64,000 bases of DNA, taken from assembly GCA_945910005.1 (NCBI GenBank), contig OX246746.1, positions 29,310,083-29,374,082 of the forward strand, written 5' to 3'. Below the pieces are notes generated by a model. It did no database searches. It was given only the letters and a program-made list of their open reading frames with translations, and had not been told where the DNA came from. How positions within the stretch are numbered: the first letter of the stretch is position 1; every line of letters starts with the position of its first letter. This DNA comes from Isoperla grammatica. Lineage: Eukaryota > Arthropoda > Insecta > Plecoptera > Perlodidae. Positions 26,066 to 37,493 of the stretch are shown piece after piece. The position numbers were made by a program, and so were the translations under genes.

Positions 26066-26377
26066 TTACAAAACAGCCATGGGGTTGTCCGTCAGTCCGT
26101 CAGGTGCCGAAGCAGACCGCGAACACAGTGGAGAAGCGAAAGGAGTCACGTAGATCGAGGTCACACAAAGTGAGAAGCCAGAGGTGACCTTATTGAATGA
26201 GTCATAGCGTTTAGGAAGCGTCATCGTTCTCTCGGAAGTGTTCGCTATATTCTGACGATGCTGCCATTGTTTTATGACTCAACACACACCTGTGCCAACC
26301 AGTGTCCATTCATCACAGTGAAACATAATCCATTCCTCAGTCATTAGAAGAATAAGTTCCGAGACTCTAATTCAGGG

Positions 26378-26445
26378 GATTCTCTTGTCATTCTGACTGA
26401 AGATTTTCTCAGGTTTTCCTGGATGCTAAGGAGTTCTTGGACTGA
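26378..26445 (+). mobile_element. SINE body fragment
   Basis: CTGACTGAAGATTTTCTCAG followed by GTTTTCCTGG matches the body block of the SINE at 30885-31090. The tRNA-like head and tail are not seen. Confidence 0.5.
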
Positions 26446-26465
26446 TTCTTACTAAGCGGTTGCAG

Positions 26466-26791
26466 CCCCCTTGCACGCCAAAGGTCTATATACCCCCACT
26501 ATCCGGCCGCGCGTTGAGTGCAGCGGTGGCTCCTGACAAGATGTCGCCTATTGAAACGGCAATTATCTACAGCGTAACACATTTACAAATCCACAGAATC
26601 GATATTTCGCAAATAGCTTGATTTCTTGAATAATTGATTCTATGTATTTTTAGTTTGTTACGAACTAATTACCTTTCCAATATGTAACATCTTGATTGGT
26701 AAAATGTATGAGCCACCGCTGCATTCACCGCGCGGCCGGATGGTGGGGGTAGACCCTTGGCGTGTACGAGTATTTAGTGCAAGAACGGCAC
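26466..26791. mobile_element. Long-TIR MITE, copy C
   Basis: The left arm has CCCTTGCACGCCAAAGG, then CCGGCCGCGCGTTGAGTGCA. The right arm has GTATGAGCCACCGCTGCA, then GGCGTGTACG and the outer word TTTAGTGCAAGAACGGCAC. The spacer keeps GACAAGATGTCGCCTATTG and an AACATCTTGATTGGTAAAAT counterpart. Confidence 0.8.
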
Positions 26792-28318
26792 AAATTCACA
26801 TCCAAGGCCATACAAAGCCATTGGGACCTGCAGTCCCATTATACATTATATGCTCTTTTCCATTTCCTCTCGCTGCATGGCCAGGAGAAAGAATTCCTCG
26901 CTCTGTAGTTTGACCTGTGTTTGAGCATTTGAAACTGTTTCCCTATTACAAATTTGTTTTTCTGGTCCCCATATTATTTGGGTGCAATGTTCGTGCCTTG
27001 CCAAACATAAGCGGTTACAAACTTGATTACCACTGGAATTATTTCTCTTTCCGTTCTTCTCAATTTTATGAACAGGCAAGAATTTATTTCACTTGTTTAG
27101 GATTACGCACATTTACGGACAATAGTAACGTTCCAGGGTTGCTTCTCGCTTTGTTTGGCTACCACAATGTTGCTTCAGTCCAGGGACAGATTTTTGCAGG
27201 ATTCGAAGGTCAAAAATCAAAATACTGACTTTATCCCAGTTCAGGTAGAACTTTTTTAACTTCTAATAAGGATTCAGTTCCATTACTTCTTGTCTTAGGA
27301 ATAAGTAAACTGTGACTTTGGAGCCGTCCTAGCAACGATCAAGCACTCAATAAATTCAAAGTTGTTCTGAATAAGCCTTGTTGATTCTGACATTTGTCCG
27401 CAGGTGTTCGCACTGTCCAATCACTGATTCATATGTTTCGTATTTGAAATATCGATCTTTGATTGGTTATCGCTCACTCGTCGATGGTGTTTGGAGCCAC
27501 AGGGTTGGTTTAGTTACTTTAAATTAAAGTCCCCCACTGCAAATCAGTTTCATTACTGAGTGGGTATAGACTCTAAATGTGAATTTATTTATTTTATTTA
27601 TCTAATTAGACTATATGGACAATCTGAAAGAGGTGCAAAACACAGCTATTATGTTTAATCAACTGAAGTATGGTTAATTGACGACTTGCGATGGGAGGAG
27701 CTTATTTTAGTTTCCCGCGCGCTCCAGAGATGGCGCGCGAGAAGTGAGGAAACATTCTTGAGAAAACGATGGATCCCATGCTATTGTTACGGGAGCACGC
27801 TTAGGGAAAATGTTTAAATTTGTTAAAAAATTTCGAGATGAGTGTAGTTTTTAAGTATTTTAGTCACGAAGGAAGCCAGAGGCTACTCAAAGAAAGTTAC
27901 AGCTTGTTTGTACCTTCCTTTTTGAAAGAGTTTTGGACCGCTGAAAATCAGGTGGCAGGCACTGTTCTCGTCAAGGCTAGAAGTGTACCTACGTGTTTTT
28001 AATTAGTAAATTTAGTTATATTAATGATGCACTCATATGTCTGCTATTATGCACGGTTTACTGTTTAATATTTCTAGTTTGTAAAACATTAGAATTCATG
28101 ATTTAAAGATAATAATGCAGACATATATTACCGCCACTATAATGCACGCCTACTTGGGGCCTAGATGACAGGTAGTACCTGTCACCTGTCACCTGTCTTT
28201 GAAACTAGGGCTTTGGCTGGATTTAGCCTAGCGTAGGCCTACATTTTCCTAGCCTCTAGTCTAGGCCTAGCCCTGCCTATGCGTGCAGGCTATTTATGTA
28301 ACTATTAACTTTCATGAA
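26792..28318. other. No gene recognised; CpG-rich patch at 27700-27745
   Basis: A GC-rich patch around TTTCCCGCGCGCTCC and GATGGCGCGCGAG stands out from the AT-rich surroundings and could be promoter-like, but no supported exon follows. The 60-codon frame at 27820-28002 and the 103-codon frame at 26917-27228 have no recognisable domain. Around 28140-28300 there are TAGGCCTA-type words and a CACCTGT triplet run. Confidence 0.4.
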
Positions 28319-28885
28319 TTAAAGTCGATCGATGATAACTGCACATGTAATATAAATCATTCAAATTGTATGTACTGCAAGTTGAGATTAAGCTTGTGAA
28401 TATTGTAGAAAAAAATATGCACCTACCGCTATTAGTTTTTTATTTATTGAGTGTTGAAATGCGTTGGAATTCCCTATGTTATACATTGTAACTGAACAAA
28501 ATCCTACACTTTCAATCGTATAACTTTGCGTAGCACCTTCAAAAAGTAATATATTGTAACAAATTTTCGTCCTAAATGTAGATAACTTCATGACTAACAT
28601 ACATACGTTTGAAAAAGATGATCGAACGCGATCCGTGTTCGAGATATTCGCGTTGGTGTGTCAATTTTACGTCAAATCTACTCAAATTAGAAACTATAAA
28701 TATACTTTATTAATAAAAATAAATATATAATTTCAGGAAGTTCAGTACTAAATGCTACTCAGATGTAATAATTCTTGAAATTCATAATTTAGAATAAAAA
28801 AAAGTATTTTTTCATGTCCATTTAATTTGAATAGTTTAGTTGTTGTATTAAATGGGTAGTTCACTTCATCGATCGACTTTAATTA
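28319..28885. repeat. Inverted-repeat-bounded segment next to the THAP remnant
   Basis: ATTAAAGTCGATCGATGA near 28319 faces TCATCGATCGACTTTAATTA near 28865, giving about 20 bp of complementary ends roughly 570 bp apart. The interior is AT-rich. It ends at the stop codon of the THAP remnant, so both could be parts of one decayed transposon. That link is inference. Confidence 0.5.
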
Positions 28886-28886
28886 A

Positions 28887-29198
28887 TTAACTGTAACGAT
28901 TAACTCTGATCCTCGGTGCTTTCAGCTTTCTTGGGGAAGTAAAACTTAACACACTTGTGATTGCATCCTTCTTGAGGCAATTTTTGCTGCCGTTTACAGC
29001 TTCCCTCAAGTCTGTTGGGATGAAATGACTAGAACACACTGTCACTGTTGACGAAACGGCTTGGTTCTTTCTGCTGTCGCGGCGTATTTTAATTTCCCAG
29101 ATCTTTCTTAGCTTCGCATCTTTGAGAAACAAATGAAATTATATGCCAGGAAATGTAGCATTATTTTTGCATCTAGGAACACAACAATAACGCGGCAT
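28887..29198 (-). pseudogene. THAP zinc-finger domain remnant with in-frame stop
   Basis: From an ATG at 29198 the minus strand encodes MPRYCCVPRCKN, the usual THAP opening with the first two zinc-binding cysteines. Codon 20 (29141-29139) is TAA. The frame then resumes with FHLF, a conserved Trp in KIWEIK, the CSSHF pair (third Cys and His of the C2CH finger) and LKKDAITSV, where families normally have an AVP-type motif. The spacing and residue order are those of a C2CH THAP DNA-binding domain of about 90 residues. THAP domains occur in P-element-like transposases and host factors. The stop and the missing proline of the AVP-type motif argue for a decayed transposase or gene exon. No further domain follows the stop at 28887. 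Confidence 0.75.
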
Positions 29199-29799
29199 TG
29201 CTCATTCGCTATGGAAATCTACGCTCAAACTACCCAAAGTTCCCATATGTTCCATGCAAAACGGCTGCAATGTTTACTCACATACGCAGCCATGTTGGGG
29301 GCGGGTTGAACGCGTCACGTGAGCGTGACGTAGGTGGGAGGGAACATCCGAAGTCGTCAATTGACAAGAGTGCAGTAGTGTATTCTCTATGTGTTCATAT
29401 TAGCAACATCAACAAGTATTAACATATTATTATGACATAGGAATTTTATTTCTAGTTTGGACTTTTCATGTCAAATCATTTTGCTCTTGATCCAGTGAAA
29501 GAAGGGCAACGGGCAAACAAATAGTTCGCCAGGCTTCCATGACACATTTACGCACGGACAGTTTTTGCATTCGTGTCGTGCACAGGCTGCAATCAAGGAA
29601 TCTAGTCACATTTACTGGACTAGAAGTAGAGTAGAAGAACAGCAGATGATATGTTCGGCCTCCTTTAACTGGACCAAGGATAAAGATGATTAAAAGATAT
29701 GCGCTAAAATAATGTGATGCTATGTCCATTATATTATTGCCACCTCTATATTCAAAACCACTGTAAACAAATACTAAGAAATACAAGACCCAATTCGCT
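29199..29799. other. No gene recognised; CpG-rich stretch upstream of the THAP remnant
   Basis: Positions 29285-29350 are GC/CpG-rich with CACGTGA and TGACGTA words just upstream (minus-strand sense) of the THAP start, possibly its old promoter. The rest is AT-rich without a recognisable exon. Confidence 0.4.
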
Positions 29800-29945
29800 T
29801 CTTGAAAAAAGTGATTCCTACGCGGGATTTGGTTTTGTATCAACTAGGCAATAAATTAAAAAACTGTCAAATATTTGAATTGTTAAGATTTTCATTTCAA
29901 TAACTATTAATTCTAAATTATTGAATAGTTAATTTATTAGGATAA
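29800..29945 (+). mobile_element. MITE half copy (41305-41605 family)
   Basis: It carries GTGATTCCTACGCGG, TTGGTTTTGTATCA, AAAAACTGTCAAATATT and TTGTTAAGATTTTCATTTCA in family order. The right half is missing. Long-TIR MITE copy D begins about 10 bp after it. Confidence 0.7.
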
Positions 29946-29954
29946 GAAAAACCA

Positions 29955-30175
29955 ACCGTCCGCGCGGTGAGTGCAGCGATGGCCCATAAATGATACCTGT
30001 CAAGATGTTTACCTATTGATTGGAAGGTTCTAGAGTAACACATTCAAAATCCAGAGAATCAATTACACAAGAATCCAAATAACTAGTTAAATGTTAAGAA
30101 ATGTTAATAGGTGACATCTTGACCGGTAACATTCTATGGGCCACGCCATAGACTCACAGCGCGCCGCGCAGCCGG
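29955..30175. mobile_element. Long-TIR MITE, copy D (eroded ends)
   Basis: CCGCGCGGTGAGTGCAGCGA then TGGCCCATAAATGATACCTG on the left faces TATGGGCCACGCCATAGA and GACTCACAGCGCGCCGCGC on the right. The CTGTCAAGATG spacer word is present. The outer CGTTCTTGCACTAAAC termini are lost. Confidence 0.7.
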
Positions 30176-30884
30176 TTCTATACATTGTCTCGGGACATAT
30201 ATATAAGACAAGTTTCTAAAACGGTTTTCAGTTGTTTCGAATCCAAATTTACCCTTATTTTCACTTTTTCGATGTGGTGTATATCATTGAGATATGATCT
30301 AGAAAACTGTGATTTCGTGTGGTTACTAGTCAATAATAATTGATATTTTGTCTGACCCGGGTTAAATGTGCTGAATCGTGGAAATGCCTATCAAACATTG
30401 TAATAACATAATTTGGAGATATCATGATGACAAGACAATAGACACACAACAATGGGTAATTCAATTCCATGTCAAAGAGGTGAAGATGAGACGAGGAAAG
30501 TAAAAGCACACACGAAGTAGACTCATGAACCGCAGAGAAAGTCTGACAGAGAACACTGAAGACTCAAGACATGTGAGTCGACGAAGAAAGCGCTTGAAGA
30601 TGGACTTTGAATAGTACCTTGATTGTAAGTGAACATTACAGACGGGCCTTGTCTTGTGTCAGCGCCGCAGTCTGTGCATTCAGACTCACACGGGGTCGTG
30701 AGCTGAGCGATTAGATGGATAGACGGGTCATGGATAGATGGATCATGGATATAGATGGGTCGTGGATGCCCCACATCGAACTTTTTCACAGATTGAAATT
30801 ATCGAATCATTTTTCCTAAATGCCTCTTTTCTTATACACTGTGACGGTTATTCTGGTACTTTTTTTTTTAAGTATCCATAAGAA
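30176..30884. other. No gene recognised
   Basis: Noncoding. A small GATGGAT/CATGGATA short repeat occurs at 30712-30765. Confidence 0.5.
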
Positions 30885-31090
30885 GAGGCCGATAGAAGGT
30901 GGTTCAGCAGTAACTCGCGAGGTTTGGCAAGGTTGGCGGTTCGATACCGGCCACCGGCAGTCCTGACTGAAGGTTTTTCCCGAGGTTTTCCTCAGTCAAA
31001 AGAAGTATGCTGGAATTGAGTCATACCAACAGCCCTCGGAAATTCCTTCCCAACTGTTCCAAATACCGATACCTAGATATTCACCTGAAG
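30885..31090 (+). mobile_element. tRNA-derived SINE
   Basis: The head ends in GGCGGTTCGATACCGGCC, a near-consensus B box, with an A-box-like GGTGGTTCAGCAGT about 40 bp upstream. The body has CCTGACTGAAGGTTTTTCCC, GAGGTTTTCCTCAG and ACAGCCCTCGGAAATTCC. Body fragments recur at 9770-9936 (minus), 26378-26445 and 57015-57070. I could not define target duplications. Confidence 0.7.
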
Positions 31091-32701
31091 CGGGACACAT
31101 AGATTTGGGGCAGGTTTCCTACGAAATATGATTATAACTTTTCCATAAAAATAGACTTGTAATTTTTAAAGAAAAAATCTTAAAAGGGGTATTGTAGATG
31201 CTCAAAATGAGAACATTAATTTTGTGGAAAACGCATACCAGCAAGTAGTGTGTTTATATTATGTATTTATGCGATTATATGCATTCACCGCTCCTTTGAT
31301 ATTATGGCTTGCGGAGACCGATTTATCTCCCATAAAGTGACATCAATAATGTTTGAGGCCTTCCTATAGATGTAATACAGAAGTAATAACCTAACTATAA
31401 TCCGGGTTGTTTCCTAATCCCGGCCAATTACCACGGATAAGAGAGACTACTGTATACCTGATTTTGCTAAGGTTCATTGCCTGGTGCTCACTCTGAAAGG
31501 GTGTGGGTGAAATAATGCAATGCCGTACTCCTGTTAACAGATTTATTATGCACAACACTGGTTTTGACAATAACACATTGTTATAGATTTTTAGATTTCA
31601 TAAGAATTCCGATCAGCAATCACAGTAATTCACCGTGCACAACGGAAAACAAAATCGTAAATTAATGCGATAACAAATTTAAAATTGTAATAACTGCGAT
31701 GGCTTATGGGTCTAAATTTTAATACGATTATTTGTGGATTCTGATTCATAAATTGTTTATTATAATCAATAAGGGGTTCCTCAAAAAATAATTTCATGTA
31801 TACAAAAAAGTAACACTGCATGCAATGTCTGAACATAGGATAAGGAACTTTAGGCGTGGTTTTCAATTTTCAATATAAATTATAAGAAACAATACTTCGG
31901 TTTCACTTTATAAATATAGCCTACCGTGTTAAATCTATGTACATGACGAGTTTTATACATTAGTGACAATTTCATTACTTCGTTCAAGTTTACATTACAC
32001 ATAATATAAGTACAACTATGAACACATCTCTCTACCAATATAGACTAGGCATATATATATATAAATTACAACCGTTTGCTTTCTAAACCAAATGATCGTA
32101 ATTTTCTACATCTTTTTCTTGACTGCTATTGATTCAAATTTATAACTTAATTTTTAATCAAAACACAATAATGTAGTGTCCATAAGTAATGAGAGTATCG
32201 TTTATTACTTTATTTAAAATGCGTATGAACGCTTCATCTAAGGCAATGGTTTGCAGCAATTAATATAAAATATATTTCTCACAAGTCTCTTTCCTCAATT
32301 TTCATGGCAGTGAAAGTAGCTTTTCTTTGATTGTAAAGGGACGATTTAGTTGTCTGGAGGGAAGAGAGTAGATAGTAGATAGTAGATAGTAGTAGTGTGT
32401 TAACTTACAGTGTGAAGGTTGATTCAGTGGTAAGTGGTCACTATTACAAGAGCGAACTATACATCAGTGTTTACCGCACTAGACCTAACATTATGTACAT
32501 TCTTACGTATTATGCAACCTATTATGTTATATGGACGCAATATAATAATAGCCATAAACTCTAGATTAGGTGCATTCATATTTTATGATATGAAGAGCAT
32601 TTTTTTGGAAGTGCTTCGAAGGATTGCAATGGGGAAGGGGGATGAACCACAATTAATATAAATCGATTATTCTAGTGGCGTTACGTGTCTGTTATTACAA
32701 T
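31091..32701. other. No gene recognised
   Basis: AT-rich noncoding sequence with a small AGATAGTAGATAGT run at 32367-32395. No domain in the short frames. Confidence 0.5.
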
Positions 32702-33620
32702 CAATGCTATTCGAGACGATGAGGGACGAATGAATGGTGAAGATGAAGATGAAGGACAATCATGCTATTCGAGACGATGAGGGACGAATGAATGGTGAAG
32801 ATGAAGATGAAGGACAATCATGCTATTCGAGACGATGAGGGACGAATGAATGGTGAAGATGAAGACGAAGGACAATCATGCTATTCGAGACGATGAGGGA
32901 TGAATGAATGGTGAAGATGAAGATGAAGGAAATCATGCTATTCGAGACGGTGAGGGATGAATTAATGGTGAAGATGAAGATGAAGGACAATCATGCTATT
33001 CGAGACGATGAGGGACGAATGAATGGTGAAGATGAAGATGAAGGAAATCATGCTATTCGAGACGATGAGGGACGAATAAATGGTGAAGATGAAGATGAAG
33101 GACAATCATGCTATTCGAGACGATGAGGGATGAATGAATGGTGAAGATGAAGATACAATCATGCTATTCGAGACGATGAGGGATGAATGAATGGTGAAGA
33201 TGAAGATGAAGGACAATCATGCTATTCGAGACGATGAGGGATGAATGAAGAAGATGAAGATGAAGGACAATCATGCTATTCGAGACGATGAGGGATGAAT
33301 GAATGGTGAAGATGAAGATGAAGGACAATCATGCTATTCGAGACGATGAGGGATGAATGAATGGTGAAGATAAAGATGAAGGACAATCATGCTATTCGAG
33401 ACGATGAGGGATGAATGAATGGTGAAGATGAAGATGAAGATACAATCATGCTATTCGAGACGATGAGGGATGAATGAATGGTGAAGATGAAAATGAAGGA
33501 CAATCATGCTATTCGAGACGGTGAGGGATGAATGAATGGTGAAGATGAAAATGAAGGACAATCATGCTATTCGAGACGATGAGGGATGAATGAATGGTGA
33601 AGAAGAAGATGAAGGACAAT
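32702..33620. repeat. Minisatellite, 57-58-bp unit, 16 copies
   Basis: The unit contains CAATCATGCTATTCGAGACG, ATGAGGGATGAATGAATGGT and GAAGATGAAGATGAAGGA. CTATTCGAGAC occurs 16 times at near-regular spacing. Unit length changes by GAAGAT loss or gain, so no frame survives the array and it is not a coding repeat. Confidence 0.95.
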
Positions 33621-34208
33621 TAAAAAAAAAACGTGGATATAAGGGATTCGTTTTCAATGTTGGAACAGAAGAATCCATCATCTCATATTTTCAAAGTAAT
33701 TCAATTGTATATTGTTCTTATTATACCACTACCACCAATATTATGTTCTTCTCAAATTTATTAGAATTATGTCCTATAATCGTGGATATATTTAATATTC
33801 TATAAGTGAGGCACATCCCACTTACATATTTCAATAGCCAAGTAGTACGTGAAGATATTTCACTCATCATATTATCACATCATTATAGGGACCACTTCTC
33901 CCAAACAGCGTGAACACTCATAAACTGACATATTTGATGTGTTTCTTGTGGTCCTTGTAAACCACAGAAATTAGGAAATATACGTAAAGGCCACGTTGTC
34001 TCCGTATTGCCCTAAGCTATATACTCGCTCATGGCCAGCGGAGAACTTAGGCACTCAGGTGTTGTGACATCACTAAAAGCTGCTAAGTGAAAGATAATAA
34101 ATAATAATGCATTCCTCAGGGGTCTGACATTGTATTCTTTCTGATTCATTCACTGTTTTCTCATTCCAGTCACATTTACTAATTGTTTGTTGTAGTGTTG
34201 CTATTATT
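33621..34208. other. No gene recognised
   Basis: AT-rich flank between the minisatellite and the TTA array. No feature supported. Confidence 0.5.
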
Positions 34209-34209
34209 G

Positions 34210-34270
<61 letters not shown>

Positions 34271-34310
34271 TATTATTATTATCATTATTATTATTATTAT
34301 TATTATTATT
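34209..34310. repeat. (TTA)n microsatellite at the 5' end of the retrotransposon
   Basis: About 34 TTA-type units with single CTA and CAT variants. It joins directly to the 5'-truncated retrotransposon. The long leucine run that extends the element's reading frame upstream comes from this repeat and is not protein of the element. Confidence 0.97.
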
Positions 34311-34311
34311 A

Positions 34312-37143
34312 ATTAATAATTTTAATGGTAAATACGACTTGCTTCTTCTCAGCGAGACGTCTTTACCGGACAATCAACACAACTATCATTTAAATGGTTA
34401 TGACTCCGTATGTAATTCTAGAATCGGAAGGAGAGGAGGAGGATTACTTTTATTTTTTAGATCTACTTTAAAACTAGAAAATATTAAGTTTGCTTTTGTT
34501 TCTTTTGAAGGTATCGCAGGTGTTATTACTTTAGATAATGTAACTAAGATTGACATGCTCTGCGTATATAGACCCCCTGATAATAATGCAAAAAATGATT
34601 TTATTGATGAAATAGACAGCCACATAAAGGGTAACCATAAAAACAAATTCGGGCTCTTCATGGGAGATATTAATTTAAATCTCCTCGACGTAAATAATCC
34701 GTATGTACAGTCTTATGAAAGTGTTTTAGCATTAAATGGATACTTAAAATGTATACACGTTCCGACAAGAGAAGAATTTGTCCGAGACGAATTAAAAGTT
34801 AGCTGTATTGATCACATCTATATTCGTGGAATAATAAAAGGAAAAGTTAAAGCTGCGGTAATAACATCGAAAATTTCAGATCACTATCTTACACTCGCAT
34901 CACTTGGCGTTGGAACCATAAGTAACAGAGACGATTTGTTGACAGAAAACATAACTGTACGTTTAAATGAACATAAACTATTAAAAGAATTGGAATATGT
35001 TAATTGGGTAAACTTGTTGCACATAAACCGCTGTGAAGAGCTTTATGATCGAATATGTAACGAATTTGACAGTTGTTACAAAAGGTCACAATATACTTTA
35101 CATGTGCGTAGTAGAAATAAAACTCCAAAATCATGGTTGACACCCGCGTTACTCCAAAATATGAAAAACAGAGACAAATTATTTAATCAGTGGAAGAGCT
35201 GTAATCCATTAAATCCAAATAAAAGATTATATAGAGACAATTACAAAAAATCTAGGAACAAGGTCAATAAAAGTATACAAGTAGCTAAGGTGAATTATTA
35301 TAGGGAAGAGATTAACAAAAGTAAAGATGATATAAAAGGAACCTGGAATATAATAAACAAAGTATCAGGACGGAAAACCAAAGATCCCGTTGATGTAGTA
35401 ATAAACAAGTATTTAGGCAAAAAACATACTCACGAATATATAGCAAACCAGTTCGCCGACACTTTCGTACAGGAGGTGGAGGACGTAACGCATGACTGCT
35501 ATTTATCTTGCGGGCCAGAAGATAGTATAAATACTAATGTGCAATCAATGTGGTTGCCTCCAGTAGAAGTAAGCACAGTAGAGGAAATAATTGATAATTT
35601 AGATATTAATAAACAACCAGGTTTCGATGCAATTAGGGTGTTGGACATTAAAAACATAAAAAGTGAGATTTCTCCAGTTATTGCGCATTTGATTAACTTG
35701 TCAATCAAAGAGGGGAAGGTTCCACAAAAAATGAAAGTGGCCATAGTAAGACCAATTTATAAAAAGAATGACCATATGTGCTTTTCAAATTACCGTCCAA
35801 TTGCAATATTATCAGTAATAGAGAAAATCTTAGAACGTTATATAGCTGACCGTCTCATAAATTATTTAACTAAATTTAAAATAATAAATAATAAGCAGTT
35901 TGGGTATCAGAAAGGAAAAAGTACTGAGGAACTCCTGCTTCAATTCACAAATTTAATAAATACAAAGCTTAATGAAAACTTACATGCTATTGCAATTTTT
36001 GTTGATTTTACGAAAGCCTTTGACACCATAAGTCACGTAAAACTTTTGGAATCATTAGAAAAAATTGGAGTTAGAGGCAACGTTTTGAAATGGTTCAATA
36101 GTTATCTAAGCAACCGAACATTAACAGTGAAAATAGGGAAAACTTTTAGTAACATTAAAAACGTTCAATCAGGAGTTCCCCAAGGTTCTATTCTGGGACC
36201 ACAGTTTTACATAATTTACGTAAATGAAATTGGGAATATAATTAAAAAGTGTGCAGCTTTTTTCTTTGCTGACGATTCAGCAATTGTTGCAGTGCACAGA
36301 GATCTTGCGACAGCTACAATCTATATTAATGATGATTTCCGTAACTTACAATGCTGGACACATGATAAATCTTTAGTTGTCAATTCGTCAAAAACTAAAT
36401 TCGTGCATATTTGTATGCCACTTAATAAAGATAGGAACACAGAAATAAAGATAAAGTTTCATTCAATAGATTGTATTCATAATATGGCACTAAAATCGAA
36501 ATCTGGTAATATTTGCAATTGTCAAAAACAAATTGAATCGGTGCTTGAACATAAGTACCTAGAAGTTTTAGTAGACAAGGATTTTTCTTGGAAGTCTCAT
36601 ATTAATATGCTATGTAAAAAACTTCGTTCTTGTGCATACCAATTATATAATTTAAAATCAATATTACCTTTTGGTTTGATCCGTGTCGTTTATATTGCTC
36701 TGGTGGAGGCAACCATATCGTATGCTATTCTGTCTTGGGGAAACGCGTCAAGGTATATTTTAAATAACTTACTAAATTTACAGAAAAGTATACTCTTATT
36801 GATTTACCCCCGCAGTACATATTACATTCAACCAGACTTTCCGTTCATCTACAGCTTCTATTCTATTTTACCTGTTGATTTACAATATAATTACCGTTTA
36901 ATAATTAAGCATTTCTTTGACTCAACCTACAAACGTTCCTACATACATTCGAAAATCACCCGATCAGCGACAAAGGGACATTACATTGTGCCTTTGTCAC
37001 ACAATAAGTACGGCGATCGTCGTCTGCAGTCTGTGGTACCACGAGTATTTAATTCACTGCCAGGAGGTCTATTATACGCAGACAAATTGTCAACTATTAA
37101 ACGGCAATGTAGATTATATTATTTGAATTATTTAGAGAATTAG
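34312..37143 (+). CDS. LINE ORF2 protein: endonuclease-reverse transcriptase (N-terminally truncated)
   Basis: About 943 residues, counted from the first codon past the TTA array. The element itself provides no ATG here. The endonuclease occupies roughly residues 1-205: SETSL (catalytic Glu), CVYRPP, GDINLNLLD (Asp and Asn), CIDHIYIRG and SDHYLT (the Ser-Asp-His signature). The first strand with its conserved Asn is missing, so nicking activity is unlikely. The RT occupies about residues 480-760: SNYRPIAILS, QFGYQKGKST, IFVDFTKAFDTISH, SGVPQGSILGP and FADDSAIVA, where the Asp-Asp pair is catalytic. A C-terminal region ends in VPRVFNSLPGG. The full protein would copy its own RNA at a nicked target. 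This copy would need help in trans. Confidence 0.92.
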   Translation: MNNFNGKYDLLLLSETSLPDNQHNYHLNGYDSVCNSRIGRRGGGLLLFFRSTLKLENIKFAFVSFEGIAGVITLDNVTKIDMLCVYRPPDNNAKNDFIDEIDSHIKGNHKNKFGLFMGDINLNLLDVNNPYVQSYESVLALNGYLKCIHVPTREEFVRDELKVSCIDHIYIRGIIKGKVKAAVITSKISDHYLTLASLGVGTISNRDDLLTENITVRLNEHKLLKELEYVNWVNLLHINRCEELYDRICNEFDSCYKRSQYTLHVRSRNKTPKSWLTPALLQNMKNRDKLFNQWKSCNPLNPNKRLYRDNYKKSRNKVNKSIQVAKVNYYREEINKSKDDIKGTWNIINKVSGRKTKDPVDVVINKYLGKKHTHEYIANQFADTFVQEVEDVTHDCYLSCGPEDSINTNVQSMWLPPVEVSTVEEIIDNLDINKQPGFDAIRVLDIKNIKSEISPVIAHLINLSIKEGKVPQKMKVAIVRPIYKKNDHMCFSNYRPIAILSVIEKILERYIADRLINYLTKFKIINNKQFGYQKGKSTEELLLQFTNLINTKLNENLHAIAIFVDFTKAFDTISHVKLLESLEKIGVRGNVLKWFNSYLSNRTLTVKIGKTFSNIKNVQSGVPQGSILGPQFYIIYVNEIGNIIKKCAAFFFADDSAIVAVHRDLATATIYINDDFRNLQCWTHDKSLVVNSSKTKFVHICMPLNKDRNTEIKIKFHSIDCIHNMALKSKSGNICNCQKQIESVLEHKYLEVLVDKDFSWKSHINMLCKKLRSCAYQLYNLKSILPFGLIRVVYIALVEATISYAILSWGNASRYILNNLLNLQKSILLLIYPRSTYYIQPDFPFIYSFYSILPVDLQYNYRLIIKHFFDSTYKRSYIHSKITRSATKGHYIVPLSHNKYGDRRLQSVVPRVFNSLPGGLLYADKLSTIKRQCRLYYLNYLEN

Positions 37144-37343
37144 TCATGGTAAATTTATATTTGTATATATAATTATGATTGAACGAACCACTTATTGTAT
37201 TTATGCTATTCTTGTATTTCACTACTCTCTTTGTATTTCTATTAACCATAAATTATATTTAAATTACATAAACTATATATCAGATATTATATCTTTTGTG
37301 TGTCACGACCAGTCCGCATACTGCACTTTAATTATATGATTGT

Positions 37344-37375
37344 CCCACTGACAAACCACTTTGTGGTTTAGTGGG
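37344..37375 (+). other. Conserved 3'UTR stem-loop of the retrotransposon
   Basis: CCCACT, a three-base bulge GAC, AAACCAC, loop TTT, GTGGTTT, AGTGGG. Both stems pair fully. The minus-strand copy has the same bulged two-stem layout at 23878-23908 with compensating base changes in the inner stem. It lies about 50 bp before the poly(A). A role in RT recognition is known for some LINEs and inferred here. Confidence 0.75.
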
Positions 37376-37420
37376 AATTAAAACAATTTCTCATATTGTA
37401 TGTATGTGTGAAACGATTTA

Positions 37421-37455
<35 letters not shown>

Positions 37456-37493
<38 letters not shown>
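37456..37493. repeat. (TTA)n microsatellite after the LINE poly(A)
   Basis: About twelve pure TTA units directly follow the poly(A) tail, matching the array at the 5' junction. Confidence 0.95.

Larger units (their letters stand above)
34311..37455 (+). mobile_element. Non-LTR retrotransposon (LINE), 5'-truncated but with an open ORF2
   Basis: The element runs from a (TTA)n junction to a 33-base poly(A) tail (37423-37455), followed by twelve more TTA units. It encodes an apurinic-type endonuclease plus reverse transcriptase with no stop or frameshift, then about 280 bp of 3'UTR with a stem-loop and an AATAAA at 37419. RT motifs suggest the Jockey/CR1 side of the non-LTR tree. The clade needs a phylogeny. 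The 5' part, including any ORF1 and the start of the endonuclease, is missing. The intact frame suggests a fairly recent insertion. Confidence 0.93.

Noticed and set aside
26917..27228. 103-codon plus-strand frame and its minus-strand partner
   Set aside because: No domain, no splice-site pattern and mixed composition. I cannot support a gene.
32702..33620. CRISPR-like array
   Set aside because: The units are contiguous tandem repeats without unique spacers, in a eukaryotic genome context.
34183..34311. Leucine-rich N-terminal extension of the LINE frame
   Set aside because: It is the TTA microsatellite read in frame, with no start codon of the element. The element begins near 34311.
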